A DNA stretch of 64,000 nucleotides from NCBI GenBank assembly GCA_022432975.1, contig CM039516.1, positions 34,683,157 to 34,747,156 of the forward strand. Direction: 5' to 3'. This document shows, piece by piece, positions 12,667 to 25,655 of the stretch. Position 1 is the first letter of the stretch, and each line of letters starts with the position of its first letter. A model generated the notes under the pieces. That model was not told the origin of the DNA. It worked only from the letters and a program-made list of their open reading frames with translations, and searched no databases. The position numbers and the translations under genes are program-made. This DNA comes from Begonia masoniana. Its lineage: Eukaryota > Streptophyta > Magnoliopsida > Cucurbitales > Begoniaceae.

Positions 12667-14205
12667 ATGGCCAGACGCCCACGGAGACCTAGAGTGCCAA
12701 GAGAAATGCCAAATGTGAAAAGTGAAGAGGAGCCTAGTGTGATTAGGCAGCTGACAGACTTAGTGCGTCAGCAAACTGATTTAGTGCGCCAACAGTCTGA
12801 CCAACTAGGAGTACTGTTAAACCGAGAGGTGCAAGAAAGTGCCAACTCGGGTTCTAGCAATGAACATTCTGGAGATAGATTCCAGAGACTAAGACCACCC
12901 ACGTTTGATGGACAGTCATCTGATCCAGTTATTGTTGAAGGGTGGCTTAGGAAGATTGAAAGTATGTTTAGGTGTGCCAACATAGGAGAATGAGACAAGG
13001 TCACGTTGGCGACATTTCACTTAGCTGGTGAAGCTCAACTTTGGTGGGAAACAATAGAGACCACCACTGATGTCTTCGCGATGCCTTGGTCGCAATTCAA
13101 AGACATTTTCTACGAGAAGTATTTCAACAGTACTGTCCAAACTGTAAAGAAGTTGGAATTTCTAAACTTGAAGCAGACAGGGTCTGTAGCCGAGTACAGT
13201 AGGCAGTCCGAGTCCCTGTCCAGGTTTGCTGGACATTTTGCTCACAGAGACGAGGACAAGGTATTCAAATTTGTGCATGGACTGAAGCCAGAAATCTACC
13301 GAGGGGTTAAATTTTGTGGTATTAAAGGCTTGACATTCAGCGAGGTTGTGTCCACTGCTCTGGAAGTGGAAGAAGCTAAAAGGAAGTGTGTTGGACCAAA
13401 AGAGGTCCCACAAAAGTCGGTCCAGCCACATCATCAAAGGGGAACGAAGAGGCCAAATGAAGGCCAGAGTAGTCAAGGAACAGGAGGGAAGGTACAGAAT
13501 GTTAGGAAATTTCCCCAGTGCCCTAAGTGTTTGAAGAACCACCCGGGCGAATGCAGACTGGGATTTGGGAAGTGTTTCAACTGTGAGGAGGTTGGACACA
13601 CGATCAAAGAATGGTCGAAGCCTAGGATCACCAGATGCTACAATTGTAACAAGGTCGGCCATATTAGTAGAGACTGTCCAGTTCCTAAGAGTGGCCCTGC
13701 TATGATTAAACCGAGGATATTCTCCATGATGGAGTCGGGGAATGAAGACCAGCCTGTTGTGGTGTCAGGTACTATATTGATCAACTCTGTACCTGCTTTT
13801 ACTTTAATAGACTCCGGTGCAACAAACTCGTTTATAGCATATGCATTTGCTGTTAAGTTAGATGTACAGTTCACCCCTTCCATGTATGTGTTTAATGTTG
13901 CATTACCCTCTGGTGAACGCATGCACTCTAACCAAGTGATGCTTGACAGCGATGTGTTAGTAGGGAATGTAAGTCTACCTGCTGATCTTATTATTATGGA
14001 TCTAATGGGATTTGATGTAATCCTAGGAATGGACTGGTTGTTTAAACACCACGCCACGATTGATTGTAGGACCGGAATAGTTAGTTTCCAACCCCCTGGT
14101 AGTTTGAAGCATACCTTTCAAGCTTCAAGGAAGAGTAAGGAAATGTCTGTGATGACTTCTATTAACACTAGACCTTCCCTATGTGGAGAGTATTTGTGCT
14201 CTTAG
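12667..14205 (+). pseudogene. Gag-protease relic (gypsy copy 2)
   Basis: The start ATGGCCAGACGCCC is chosen because it aligns with MSRRPG of copy 1. A Gly codon has become TGA at 12991-12993, inside the capsid domain. The frame then runs through the capsid, a first zinc knuckle whose last Cys is Trp ([14 protein letters not shown]), an intact second knuckle and the protease motif LIDSGATNSFI. At about 14198 a one-base loss relative to copy 1 shifts the frame, and it stops at 14203-14205 (TAG). Confidence 0.9.
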
Positions 14206-17151
14206 CTAGTGTTTTAGACACACAACTTGTAGGAAAAGAAAATCCTCAAAATGTTTTAATTGTCCAAAACTTTCCTGAAGTATTTCTGGATGACCTTCCT
14301 GGTTTACCACCAGATAGGGAAATTGAATTTGTTGTAGATGTTTATCCTGGCGCCGAACCTGTGTCTAAAAATCCATATAGATTAGTACCAACTGAACTTC
14401 AGGAATTAAAGAAGCAATTTGAGGATCTGTTGGAGAAAGGGTTCATACGCCCTAGCTTTTCACCGTGGGGTGCACCTGTCCTTTTTGTCAAAAAGAAAGA
14501 TGGATCAATGCATATGTGCATTGATTATAGGGAATTGAATAAGTTAACTGTCAAGAACAAGTATCCATTACCAAGGATTGATGATTTATTCGACCAACTT
14601 AATGGTGCTAGAGTTTTCTCTAAGATTGACCTTAAATCCGATTATTACCAGTTGAAGGTTAAATCTGAAGATATTCCAAAGACTGCTTTTCGCACAAGGT
14701 ATGGACATTATGAGTTTTTGGTCATGTCCTTTGGATTGACAAATGCACCAGCAGCCTTTATGGATCTCATGAATAGAGTGTTTCATGAGTATTTGGATAA
14801 GTTTGTCATAGTGTTTATAGATGACATTTTAATCTATTCACGTACTAAGGATGAGCATGCTAGGCACCTGACCTTGGTGTTAGAAGTGTTAAAACAGCAC
14901 CAACTATACGCCAAGTTTTCTAAGTGTGAATTTTGGTTGGACCGAGTTTACTTTCTAGGACATGTTATCTCTGGGGATGGTATATCTGTCGATCCAGCTA
15001 AGGTTCAAGCAGTTAAGGAATGGCCCTAACTGAGGAATGCTACAGATATCAAGAGTTTTCTTGGACTAGCAGGATATTATAGAAAGTTCATTGAAGGATT
15101 TTCGAAGATTGCTACACCCCTTACTAGGTTAACAAGGAAAAATGTGAAATATATATGGACTGACGAATGTGAGCATAGTTTTCAGACCCTGAAACAGAAA
15201 CTGACCAATGCTTCAATTTTAACCCTTCCAGTTGAAGATGGTAAATTTAGCATTTACTGTGATGCATCCAAGGTTGGACTTGGCTGTGTCTTGATGCAAG
15301 AGGGAAAGGTAATAGCTTATGCCTCTAGGCAATTGAAAACACATGAGAAGAATTACCCTACACATGACTTAGAACTAGTTGCAGTGGTATTTGCACTTAA
15401 GATTTGGAGGTATTACTTGTATGGACAATCTTGCGAGATATTTTCAGATCATAAGAGCCTGAAGTATATTTTCACACAGAAAGAACTAAACATGAGGCAA
15501 CGTCGATGGTTGGAATTTGTAAAGGACTACGATTTCGAGATTAAATATCATCCCGGCAAAGCAAATGTTGTGGCAGATGCTTTGAGTAGAGTAACAACAC
15601 CAACCCCAACTATGATTTTCAATATACCATTAGCCTTAGAGTCAGAATTCTAAAAGTTTAACCTAGAAGCAGTATCCAGTGTATCAGCTATACTTTCAGC
15701 CTTAACCTTAAAGCCTACCAATCTAGAGAAAATAAAGGAAGCTCAGACGAATGATGATGAGTGTAACAAGTACAAGTGAAGCATGGATTCTACGGACAAG
15801 TCAGATTTTAACCATTCTACCGATGGGATCCTTAAGTTTAGAAATAGATGGTTTGTTCTTGCCATTAAAGAACTTCGTGAAGAGATTCTTTCTGAAGCAC
15901 ACTCTTCCAGGTACTCTGTTCACCCTGGGAGTGCAAAGATGTACAAGGATCTCAGACAGCATTATTGGTGACCAAGCATGAAAAAAAGTGTGGCTGAATA
16001 TGTGGAATCGTGCCAAGTTTTTCAACAGGTCAAAGCTGAGCACCAGAGACCTGCAGGGATGTTACAACCCTTACCAGTTCCCGAATGGAAATGGGAACAA
16101 ATAACGATGGACTTTGTTGTGGGATTGCCTAAAACAGCAAAGGGACACGATGCAATTTGGGTGGTAGTTGACCGTCTAACCAAATCAGCTCATTTCCTAC
16201 CGATAAAGGTGACTTACTCGATGGATCAGCTTGCTGAGTTGTATGTCCACGAAGTTGTTAGACTGCATGGAGTTCCAAGCACTATAGTTTCAGATCGAGA
16301 TTCTAGATTCACGTCTAAGTTTTGGAAAAGTCTGCATAAGGCTATGGGAACACAGCTTAGTTTTAGCACAGCTTTTCACCCTCAGACAGATGGACAATCC
16401 GAAAGAACCATCCAAACATTAGAAGATATGCTCCGTTCCTACATATTGGATTTTCAAGGATCTTGGAGTAAATATTTATCATTGGTGGAGTTTTCCTATA
16501 ATAACAGTTTTCAGGCAACATTAGGAATGGCACCGTATGAAGCATTGTATGGACGAAAATGCAGATCACCATTGTACTGGGATGAAGTTGGTGAAGCACA
16601 GTTGCTTGGTCCTGACATCGTGCAACAAAACTGTTGAGAAGGTTGCCCTCATCCGACAAAGAATTTTGGCAGCTCAGAGCCGACAGAAAAGTTATGCAGA
16701 TTACAGGCGTAGAGAATTGGAATTTGTGATAGGTGATGAAGTTTTTCTCAAGGTATCACCATTCAAAGGAGTTGTGAGATTCGGGAAGAGAGGAAAGTTG
16801 AACCCCAGGTTTATTGGACCATTCTCAATCGTGAAAAGGATTGGGAAAACAGCATATCAGTTACAGCTACAAACCTCTATTGAATGAATCTATAATGTGT
16901 TCCATGTATCCATGTTGAAGCAGTGCATAAGAGATCCATCTTAGATTGTGGAACAGCAAAGTATTGAAATTCGTCCTACCCTTACCTATGAGGAGAAACC
17001 AGTAAGAATCTTGGATTATGCAGTGAAGGTATTGCGCAACAAAGAGGTTCCACTAGTGAAAGTCTTATGGAACAACCAGAATATAGAGAAAACAACTTGG
17101 GAACGCCAGCAAGACATGATGGACCAACATCCAGAGTTATTTAGGTACTGA
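14206..17151 (+). pseudogene. Pol relic: RT, RNase H, integrase (gypsy copy 2)
   Basis: RT ([22 protein letters not shown]), RNase H ([16 protein letters not shown]), integrase ([30 protein letters not shown]) and the chromodomain-like tail are all recognisable, so no large piece is missing. It retains the segment before RT ([17 protein letters not shown]) that copy 1 has lost. Stops interrupt it at about 15027, 15651, 15777, 15969, 16885 and 16941. A frameshift near 16629 changes QQTVEK to QNC-stop. Most of the stops are one transition away from a Gln, Trp or Gly codon. Confidence 0.9.
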
Positions 17152-17173
17152 ATTTTGAGAACAAAATTCTTTT

Positions 17174-17186
17174 AAGAATGGTAGAT
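17174..17186 (+). other. Polypurine tract region of gypsy copy 2
   Basis: AAGAATGGTAGAT lies directly before the 3' LTR. It corresponds to AAGGAGGGTAGAT of copy 1 and has lost purines. Confidence 0.55.
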
Positions 17187-20100
17187 TGTAATACCCGATT
17201 CTATCGAACCAGCTCTCTTTTATTATTAATGGTATACACTTTATTAGGCAATAATTAAAGTAGGGTTGTTGTATGACTAGACAAAGGCATTAGAGTAAAT
17301 TACAAATTTTCAAAAGTGGATAACGTATTTAAGGAAAGAGGGTTGGGTTTAATGCACTGTAGCCGCCACCATTTCATACTTTTCCTCTTCGGGTTTTCAG
17401 CTCAAGCAGCCGAGCTCTCTAGGCGAGTTTTCTCGCCCGATTCTCCTTCAACCTAGGTAAGTTTTCCTCATTTCTTTTATGATATAGCGGTTAGATACCT
17501 GAGGGAGTACAATGTGAGGATTTTGAGGATGCTGAGATTTAGCGAAGGTTTGGTTTTAGTGATAAATGGGAATGCTCGGGTAGTAGAGTTTCTAACTGGA
17601 TTCCTCGAACTTTCGTTTGACTCATGGCGAAGTTTAGTGAAGGTTTGATTTATGTTCTGTTGTGAACTTAGGTGAGCAGATTTCCGAAGTAACTAGCAAC
17701 CAGACAATTTTCAGGAGCCAGGTAAGTGAAGTATGCTTGTGCCTTCGGGCCTACATCACAAAACATTAGAATTTTGTTTACTTGAATGTGTTAGTATGTC
17801 ATGCATCATATTTTAAAAGTATACGGAAATGAATTTGAATGCATGTTGGCATGGTAAGGAATAAACATAATGAAATAGCTATGTGAATCAGATTTACTGT
17901 TAAGTGAAGTAATCCGCCCCTTAATGAGACAGTGGATATTTAGACTTTGGGAAACTTGATCCGCTTCCCATCGAACAGGGGGATCAGAAACAGCTATGTG
18001 AATCAGATTTACTGTTAAGGGAAGTAATCCGCCCCTTAATGAGTCAGTGGATATTTATACTTTGGGAGGAGTGATCCAACTCCCAATTTCACAGGGGGAT
18101 CAGATCAGAACGATGTATATGCAACTGAGATGAGAATGTAGAAACTGCATATCTAGGAATTTATGTTTCAGCATTACATTACATTATTGCTTTACTTACT
18201 TAGCATTAGGCTAATAGATAAGTTTTGTGATGTAGGTGAAGAAGCGACAACAGGTGTGTTTACTGAGTTAGCTGAGAACTAGACTGGTTGGAGGAGTGCA
18301 ACTTTGCAACAATCTGGCAATTGATGGGGTGGTTTAACTGGTGTCAGTTTGTGTGAAGGTTTAGTTGACGATGTTTCAACTTAAGTATGTTGAGAGTTTT
18401 ATGACCGTAGTAGTTTTAATGACAGTAGTAATCTGATGTTTTAACACCTTTGGGATTTTCTTCTCTGTCAAGGAAAAACGTGATTTGAATGTTGTTGGTG
18501 TCAAATGGTCAATTGTTGGATTTCAGATGTTTCTTAGGGCCAGGTTGTTTTTAAATGTTTCGAGTGAAATCTGTAAGTTTAACCATCGGTGGATGAAGTT
18601 CACCGATGGACGTTAAGTGTTTTGTCTACCGATAGATTTAGTCTATCGGATGATATAGTCTATCGGAAGACGAAGTCTATCTGATGATAAATTGGTAAAA
18701 TTTGTCGTTTAGCAATCGGCAGAGGCTGGATGAAGGGGATCATCCGGCTGACGTCACCGGAAGATGTAGGAAGACTTTGGTCGTCTTATGACCGGTGGAT
18801 GTAGAGTATTAAACTAATTGGAAGACTGTAGTAGAAGTCTTGTCGTTTAGTGACCGGTGGATCTCGTGTATTAGACTTACTGGAAGAGGAAGTGGAAGTT
18901 TTGTTGTTTTGTCACCAGAATGAGCCTTCTGTTATCTGTATCAGCCTCTTCCGTTGACTTTGTTCAGCGGCAGATGCGTTTGACTTTTGCAACTTTTTAA
19001 GTATTCCGCGATTTAAACCTTTATTTCTTTTGACCGATTACTCCTTAACACCTCAACCGATTATTCAAGCATTGTTCTATAGTTTTGTTTAATTCTATTT
19101 TCCTCAAATGATTTCCGCTGCAATTCTTTAAATGTTTTGAGGTTTTAGAAATGTCAAATTTTGACTTTTGTAACGACCCTAACCCGTACCCTAATTTTTT
19201 TTTCGTACAAATTTTTCGTTTTATGCGTATAAACTTTAAATCTGACCTTTGAGCGGAAATAAAACTTGTAAAATCAAAATCGGAATTGAAATAGAAATCA
19301 AATCGTTCGAAAACTGAATTGGAATCAATTAAAGAAACTTAAAACAATTTAATTAACAATTAAAAACAATTTAAAAATAAAACATATTATATTTACATTC
19401 GGCGGGCAGAGGAGGTGGCGATTATCATTTCGCCTAGCGATCGCCAATGGCGATCGTCAGGCAATAGGTGGCGATTGCTCGCCATTCTGTGGCGAGCAAT
19501 CGCCACGCTCTCTGGAAATTTTCCAGAGAGCACGCTTCTTTTCCCCTCTTCCTTCGATTTCTCACGTCCTGCACCTCACACACTCACAACACACAACATA
19601 CGACACAAAAACACACACACTCCCCTTTTTCCTTCCTTCACCATACATCTTTAAATTTCACAACCACACTTCTACGTACATACATCGCGGGTAAACACCT
19701 ATTCACCGACTCGAAACACGATTAAACATAACTAATTTCGTAAAAACGAACCGCGTGGTTCCGTTTAAAAGTTTAATATATCCTCCTGTTTTTGAAATCA
19801 GTAAAACTTTACAAGATACATTCAATTTCTCAAAATACTTTCTATTAACTATCCAGATCCCAACATCCTATAATGTTCTAACAATTTCTATCCAAAATAA
19901 TATAAATACCTATGTATGTCCCCACGGGTCAAAATAACGCTCCGACTGCCAGCGCACTCCCACGGGCCATCTTTCTTCAACGTGCTCATACTTCAGGCGG
20001 AGGGACGTCTTCCTCACCTGTCTCAATGTCGCCTACACCATAGAATTAAACACGTGAGCTAGAGGCTCAGTAAATCTAAGTGAATGCACGTGAATGCTAT

Positions 20101-21509
20101 GCTATGCATGTACAGTTCAAATCATGCGTCCTACCTTTTCGTTAAACATTTCATTTACGTCACCGGGGCTTCTCTCTCACTAGATAGGAGCGGCACATCC
20201 GGCGATTGGATAGCCCCTCGTATCTAACAAGGGGGAAGACATGCTTCATCCGACAGCCATGTCTGAACCACCGCCACCGACGTGACCATCATTACATTCA
20301 TTACCTTTTCGTTATCATTTTCCTTTTCATGAAAAATATGCATAGAAACTCATTTTCATGCCGTTCGAAAACTATGGTGCGTGAGCAATTGTCATGCTAT
20401 GAATGAAATAAAAGAAATGAATAGAAACATACGATAATAAACTAACAATTAACGACTTAACAAAGCATAATTCTAACTACCCGTTCTAAACTACCCAAAC
20501 ACTACATATCTCCAATTTCCTCGATCGACTCAATTCATACGGTGTAGGCCAAGACGACCAAACAAGTCACAGAGACTTACCTCGCGTCGTTGCACACCGA
20601 GCTCCGTCCACGAGCGTTTGTTCACCTATACATTTCACAATATACAATATTAAATCGAGTTTAAATCCTCAAACTCAAAATTACTAACTCCTAACTAAAG
20701 AAAATTCCCTAAACTCTATTTTAGTTCGTTGAGGCATTTCGTCGAGCAATTCGCGCTCGACATTTCTAAAACTCCATTAATTGAGGTTTTTAAGCTCCAA
20801 CTTAACCAAATCTCAAATACACCTCAACAAACCAACGCACTAAGCTCCGATAATCATCAATACGTCCATTAGAGGCATAACTAAGCTCAACCTATCAATT
20901 TCAAACATCGATTCGCGTTTTTGACGAAAACCCTAACGAACCCTAATCGTTTAAAACCCTAGAAATTGATATTTAACGTTCCAAAAGCTTAGAGCCGTAC
21001 CTAGAGAGTGGAGACAAAAGAAACGTGAAGAGTCGCCGGAGTTTGGAGGGGCGTTGGCTGGCGTTCGAAGGAAATCGCCGTTGAAAGGAAGAAAAGTAGC
21101 GCCAAAGGAGGGAGAGAAAGTGGAAATACCGTGGGGAGGAAGAGAGAAATGAGGAAATTTTATTTCTATTAAATTTTTTTGTTTGACAATTACTAAATTG
21201 CCCTTCCATTTGTTTTCAATTTATTCCTCCAATTGTCTCGTTATTTAACTAACGATCCAATTTTCCAAAATTCTCATATTTCACCATAAATTCCAATTTA
21301 TTATTACGGCTTCGTTAAAACTTTCCGTTCGCAAAACGGGCTTAATCTGACGTACTTACAAAAATACCGTTTATATTGGAATAAATTTAAATCCCGTAAA
21401 GCCGGGTGTTACAACTTTCGAGCGAAATTTTAAATTTGGTCCAAAATTTTCTTAGTTATGTTCGGGTTTATGAGTAACAAACCGGGTTTGGGAAACTTGG
21501 GGCGTTACA
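17187..21509 (+). repeat. 3' LTR of gypsy copy 2, split by a solo LTR
   Basis: Starts TGTAATACCCGATTC and ends GGGGCGTTACA, matching 10384-12511. It is interrupted at 19169-21413. Without the insert and its duplicated target it is about 2073 bp, shorter than its partner mainly by one tandem unit of about 54 bp. Confidence 0.92.
19169..21413 (-). mobile_element. Solo LTR (2245 bp) nested in the gypsy copy 2 LTR
   Basis: Starts TGTAACGACCC and ends GGGTGTTACA, with the 5-bp TSD ACTTT at 19164-19168 and 21414-21418. No primer site, coding or second LTR is present, so it is the product of LTR-LTR recombination. It is related to the LTRs of gypsy copy 3. Judged by the termini of copy 3 it is minus-oriented. 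It contains a CGATCG-rich palindromic segment (about 19400-19506) followed by a perfect 25-bp palindrome at 19507-19531. Confidence 0.93.
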
Positions 21510-21514
21510 TAGGA

Positions 21515-22545
21515 AATACATAATTTAGGCATATCTGTTTTAGTAAAAGGAAAATTGACGAATCTAATGCATGCTGCAAAATAGAGGAGGAATGATGACC
21601 TAATCGGAGATGCCAAAGTTAGGATGGAGAGGGAGCTAAAACCAACAATCGGGTAGTGAGAGAGAGAGTCGGGGTAGCTGAGGGAATTTGGAATAGGCCA
21701 TCATTGAGGGAACCCCAAAGAAGAATTAGGTGAGAAATCCAATCCTTGACAAAAAAACAGTTTGAATAAAATTCAATAAAGATAGAATTTTCACGACATA
21801 CTTGAGTGACACTTAGCATATTATGAGAAATGAGTGGAGTGTGACAAACAATGCTTAATTGAAGTGGACGTATAAGTGTTGGAATAACAACAGAGCCAAT
21901 TTGAGCAATTGTAAGACGCTTACCATCGGCGGTCGATACTTGGGTAGAATCAGTGTAGGATTTTGGCAGATTGAGCATGGCCGAGTGTGGGGTGAAATAG
22001 TGGGTTGCACCGGAGTCGAGTAACCATGGAGCGGCAAAGATGGATGTGAGAAGGGTCGATAATAGGCTGGCGATGTGAGCTTGGGGGGTAGGAGGGCTAA
22101 ACAGCGGAGAAGAAGCATTGTAGTGGGCTTGGGGTTGGGCGGGTGGTCTGTAGGAAGGATTGAGCCGATGGTAACAGGCTGGAGCTGATGATAAAATTCA
22201 GCTCATGATAATCTACATCCACAAGTTTGGAGGTAGATTCTCATAAAGCGATGATAAAATTCAGCTCATGATAAGCCGATTGTAATGCTATCATATGGTG
22301 AACTCTAGATTAATCTGAGAAGAGAGGGAGTCCAGAAATTTTGGAGGAGATAAACAAGAGCCATCTAGTATGTTATCGATTCCAATTGCGATAACAACGT
22401 TCAGTAGTTGAGTTTTTCATACGAGATAATTTGTGTTGTCCAGCTTGATGGTAAGCATTTAATTCACTGAGGAAAATTGGGGCAGGGAAGAAGAAAGAGG
22501 ATTGAAGGGGAGGATGGAATCGTGGAGCTGAGAGATGCTATTTTT
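21515..22545 (-). pseudogene. Copia gag and protease relic
   Basis: Reading leftward, a gag start (LTIKLDNTNYLV, then stop, KTQLLNVVIAIGIDNILDG) is near 22460-22330, with a Trp codon changed to TGA. After a disrupted stretch containing two copies of a 25-bp word (about 22188-22286), the protease region reads LLDSGATHYFTPHSAMLNLP, followed by LSIVCHTPLISHNMLSV near 21800-21860. It ends at the gypsy insertion site. Confidence 0.8.
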
Positions 22546-22559
22546 GGCTCTGATACCAA
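22546..22559 (-). other. Primer binding site (iMet tRNA) of the copia element
   Basis: The minus strand reads TTGGTATCAGAGCC directly after the 5' LTR, a full match to the initiator tRNA-Met 3' end. Confidence 0.87.
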
Positions 22560-22771
22560 GTTGCGATAAGTGAAGTAACAACAAGACAAGAGAAAGCAAC
22601 AGAAGGAGAAGGAGAAGGAGGAAGAGAAGAAGAAGGAGAAGTTGGCGGTAGAGAGAGAAAAAAGTTTGTATATTTCCTTCACTTATCAATTGCTTCAGAA
22701 AACACATGTATATTGTAGGAAACGAAATGATGAGCATGAAAAATGAAAAAGTAACAGTACATTTTCTAACA
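22560..22771 (-). repeat. 5' LTR of the copia element (212 bp)
   Basis: Partner of 7586-7824, with the same GTTGCGATAAG and CTAACA ends. A GAAGGAGAAG-type microsatellite explains the length difference. Confidence 0.87.
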
Positions 22772-22777
22772 AAGACA

Positions 22778-25132
22778 ACAAGTGTCGTACAACAGAGGCC
22801 GAGACACTGAGAAGAGAGGGAGAGAGTACGAGAGATGGTCAATTCAAAGATCTGATCTCTAGGTCGGGCGAGGAAGAAATGTGGATTTGCTGAATGTTGA
22901 TAGAGATGGGAAAATGAAAATCAGATTTAGGCTTAGTCGATCAGGTTAATTTTGGGTTTGGTTCGATTTTACTTGGTTTTTCTTAATTAGAACTGAGAAC
23001 CGAACTGAACAAAAAATTTCGATTATTTTTGTTTCGGTTTCAAAGTCAGTTCTTGTCATATATAAACCAAACCAAATCAAACCTAACCATTCTGTTCGGT
23101 TCAATTATGCAATTTGAACCGAGCCAAGTTCTACCTCTAGTTAGAACTGTACTTAATAATATTATACACCAAAGACGTGTATGGCTATATATTGATAATG
23201 TAATAAACAAGAATTCCACGGTGAGAGAAAAAAAAAAAAAGCAGATTCTTGCTCACTTTAATTTCAAGACTTTAACATCGTGATTGATGCTCAAGTTCTC
23301 TATCAATAACATTGTATATAAGATATAAATTTTCAAGTATGAATTTAAAATGTAAATTTAGTATTACTCTTTTTCTTCTTGTTTGGTTCATGTTTTAAGC
23401 TTTTGATCACTTTCATATGCTCTCTATTTTGCTTTGGTCCTTTTACTTTAAGAATGGTAAGTCCAGGTCCAACACATAGATCTAATTAAACCAGACCTGC
23501 AATCAATGATGGACCAGTCCGTAGATTTATCGAGACAAGTCTGAATAAGAAATGCTTGCAGACTGATCCATTGGACAACCCACAAGACCCAAGTCTGCCG
23601 AGCCAGACCTAACGTAATATGTTGACTAGGCTGCACTAAAGGGTCTTTACGAGCAATTTAATTGATGTTTATTTCTTATGTACTTGGAAATATGGTCTTT
23701 CTCTTTCTTTGTTTGATTATAAATTAGGGTTTTTTTTTTTTGTCTTGAATGGTTGATTTATTGAATTTTTCGGGTTTATTTGGATAATCTCTACATGTTA
23801 CCAGGTCAAATTTGAGATATGATGTTTTTGGCGATCTTATTCCACCTGAGTATTTCTAGTTTTAACTCGACGTAATCGACATTTGTTATGGTGATCTATA
23901 GAATTTGTTAGCTAAGTCTATATGAAAGAGTCAAGTTAATGACAGAAGATGGATATTATAAATTACACTCTTGAAATTCTTTCAATAATACGAGTGTAAG
24001 AATGTACATATTACTAATTAGAATATTAGATGTACGTATGAGAAAGAGATAGAGGTGTCAAGCAAGTGTTTTAGTTTGACGAGTATTTCAAAGTGTGGGT
24101 CGTTTAGGTTGAGTCCATGTTATCGATCAAATAAAAATTATTGTTTTTATCTATCACCACAAGTATTTCAATTTTAATAATTCACCACTTAATTATTCAA
24201 ATATTTACTTTCATATGTTAAAAATTTGTAATAAATAACTCAAACTTAATATTTATATCACTAAGTGTATAATTTTCCCATAAAAATATCATTTATATCT
24301 CATATTTCAAATATAATAGCCATTAGCACTATTAATCTATTATGTCAAAAAAACTACACATAAATACATAATAAAATAAAATAATTGATCAAAACCAACT
24401 TGATAGGCTCATCAATTATTAAGTTGGTGACATTTCAACTCTATCTTTTTGCTAGATTCGTACTAATCAGCTTGGAGAGTCACCTAAATTAAATTCTCTG
24501 GGAAAAGTAGGTTCGATTCGATACACTTAATTGGACAATTGATTTTGATGCTCGTCTTTTCGGTCAAACAGCGAATAAATATAATAATTAATTAAAGTCA
24601 TAAAATTCTTTTTAATACGAAGACACTTTGCATTCTCAAATACTAAAACAAGTATACTTATTTTTTGAAAATTCATCTATTAGTCTGAGAAAATTTCTTC
24701 GGTTTACAAATAAATGATTCAATTGAAAGAAGACAAATCATAGAGTATAAATGTATAAACTTAAATATACATATACAACCATCCGAAGATGTATATACAC
24801 ATTTACATACACGTATGTATTCACATTTGTATATGTACATGTCTATACATACATGCAAAAAGTTACATTGTTTCTCCCCAAACTTCCTTGTGCAAACAAA
24901 AGAAAGACTCTTTCAATCAATTCAACTTGATTATCTTCTAGAACATTTGGTGGACCCATTGTCCATACTAGCCCCTCTCTTTTTTTATCTCTTGCTATCT
25001 TCTAGAAGGGTATGCACCCGAATTAACTCGGACCCACGAGACAAGAATCAAAGTCGTCAGAAACTATTATGAAATAATCGTACTTATATGTTTGATGGGT
25101 ATTTCTTATTTATTTATTGATATAATAATTAA
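22778..25132. other. Intergenic, AT-rich
   Basis: No convincing gene. At about 22898-23140 a stretch rich in AACCGAAC/GGTTCGGTT words begins TAGAGATGGGAAAA and ends TTCTACCTCTA. This is reminiscent of a short hAT-type MITE, but I found no clear 8-bp TSD, so it is only a suggestion. About 24745-24860 is an irregular TATAC/ATGTAC-rich low-complexity stretch. Confidence 0.4.
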
Positions 25133-25655
25133 GGGTAAAGTGCAATTTGGCCCCTACAACTAGAAGAAATGGGCAATTTACACCGTAAACTTGAATAATA
25201 GGCAAGAACAACCTTAATATATTAATAATAGACAATATGGCCCCTACCGTCATAATTTCCGTTAAAAAATAACGTCTTTTCACTTGTTCATTTTTTTTTC
25301 CCGAAATGCCCCTCACTGAACCGAACCAGACCGGATCGGTTCGGCTAATTGCACTTTGATTTTTTACTTTATTTTTAATTATATTCCTATGTCTTCTCTT
25401 TTCCAAGAAATAAGATTTAAAAAAAAAAATCAGAGTAGAATTAGCCGAACCGATCTGGTCCGGTTCGGTCCAGTGAGGGGCATTTCAGGAAAAAAAATGA
25501 ACAAGTGAAAAAATGTTACTTTTTGATGGAAAATATGACGGTATAGGTCATATTGCCCATTATCAATACATTAAAGTTGTTCTTGCCTAATATTCAAGTT
25601 TACGGTGTAAATTGCCTATTTCACTTAGTTGTAGGGACCAAATTGCACTTTACTC
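25133..25655. mobile_element. Palindromic Mutator-like MITE (523 bp)
   Basis: The left end GGGTAAAGTGCAATTTGG and the right end (reverse complement GAGTAAAGTGCAATTTGG) form terminal inverted repeats. The inversion continues along most of each arm of about 240 bp. A perfect 9-bp TSD AATAATTAA is at 25124-25132 and 25656-25664. A 9-bp TSD with long TIRs points to Mutator-like transposition. No coding capacity. Confidence 0.9.

Larger units (their letters stand above)
10384..21509 (+). mobile_element. Ty3/gypsy LTR retrotransposon, copy 2, nested in the copia element
   Basis: Two LTRs (10384-12511 and 17187-21509) enclose gag-pro-pol on the plus strand, with a 5-bp TSD TAGGA on both sides. It belongs to the same family as gypsy copy 1 (closely similar Gag, protease and pol, and the same primer site) but is inverted relative to it. 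It is older: the frames hold many stops, and the LTRs differ by substitutions and by loss of one unit of about 54 bp in the 3' LTR. Confidence 0.94.
7586..22771 (-). mobile_element. Ty1/copia LTR retrotransposon, split by gypsy copy 2
   Basis: On the minus strand a short 5' LTR (22560-22771) is followed by a primer site, a gag/protease relic (about 21515-22545), the nested gypsy element (10384-21509), then integrase, RT and RNase H relics (7825-10378) and a 3' LTR (7586-7824). Integrase-before-RT order is diagnostic of Ty1/copia. A 6-bp direct repeat, AAGACA, flanks it at 7580-7585 and 22772-22777. One of these bases may belong to the LTR, which would leave a 5-bp TSD. Confidence 0.88.

Noticed and set aside
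22895..23140. hAT-type MITE
   Set aside because: Ends look alike (TAGAGATGGG and CTACCTCTA) but I could not find a convincing 8-bp TSD. Left as a remark in the intergenic entry.
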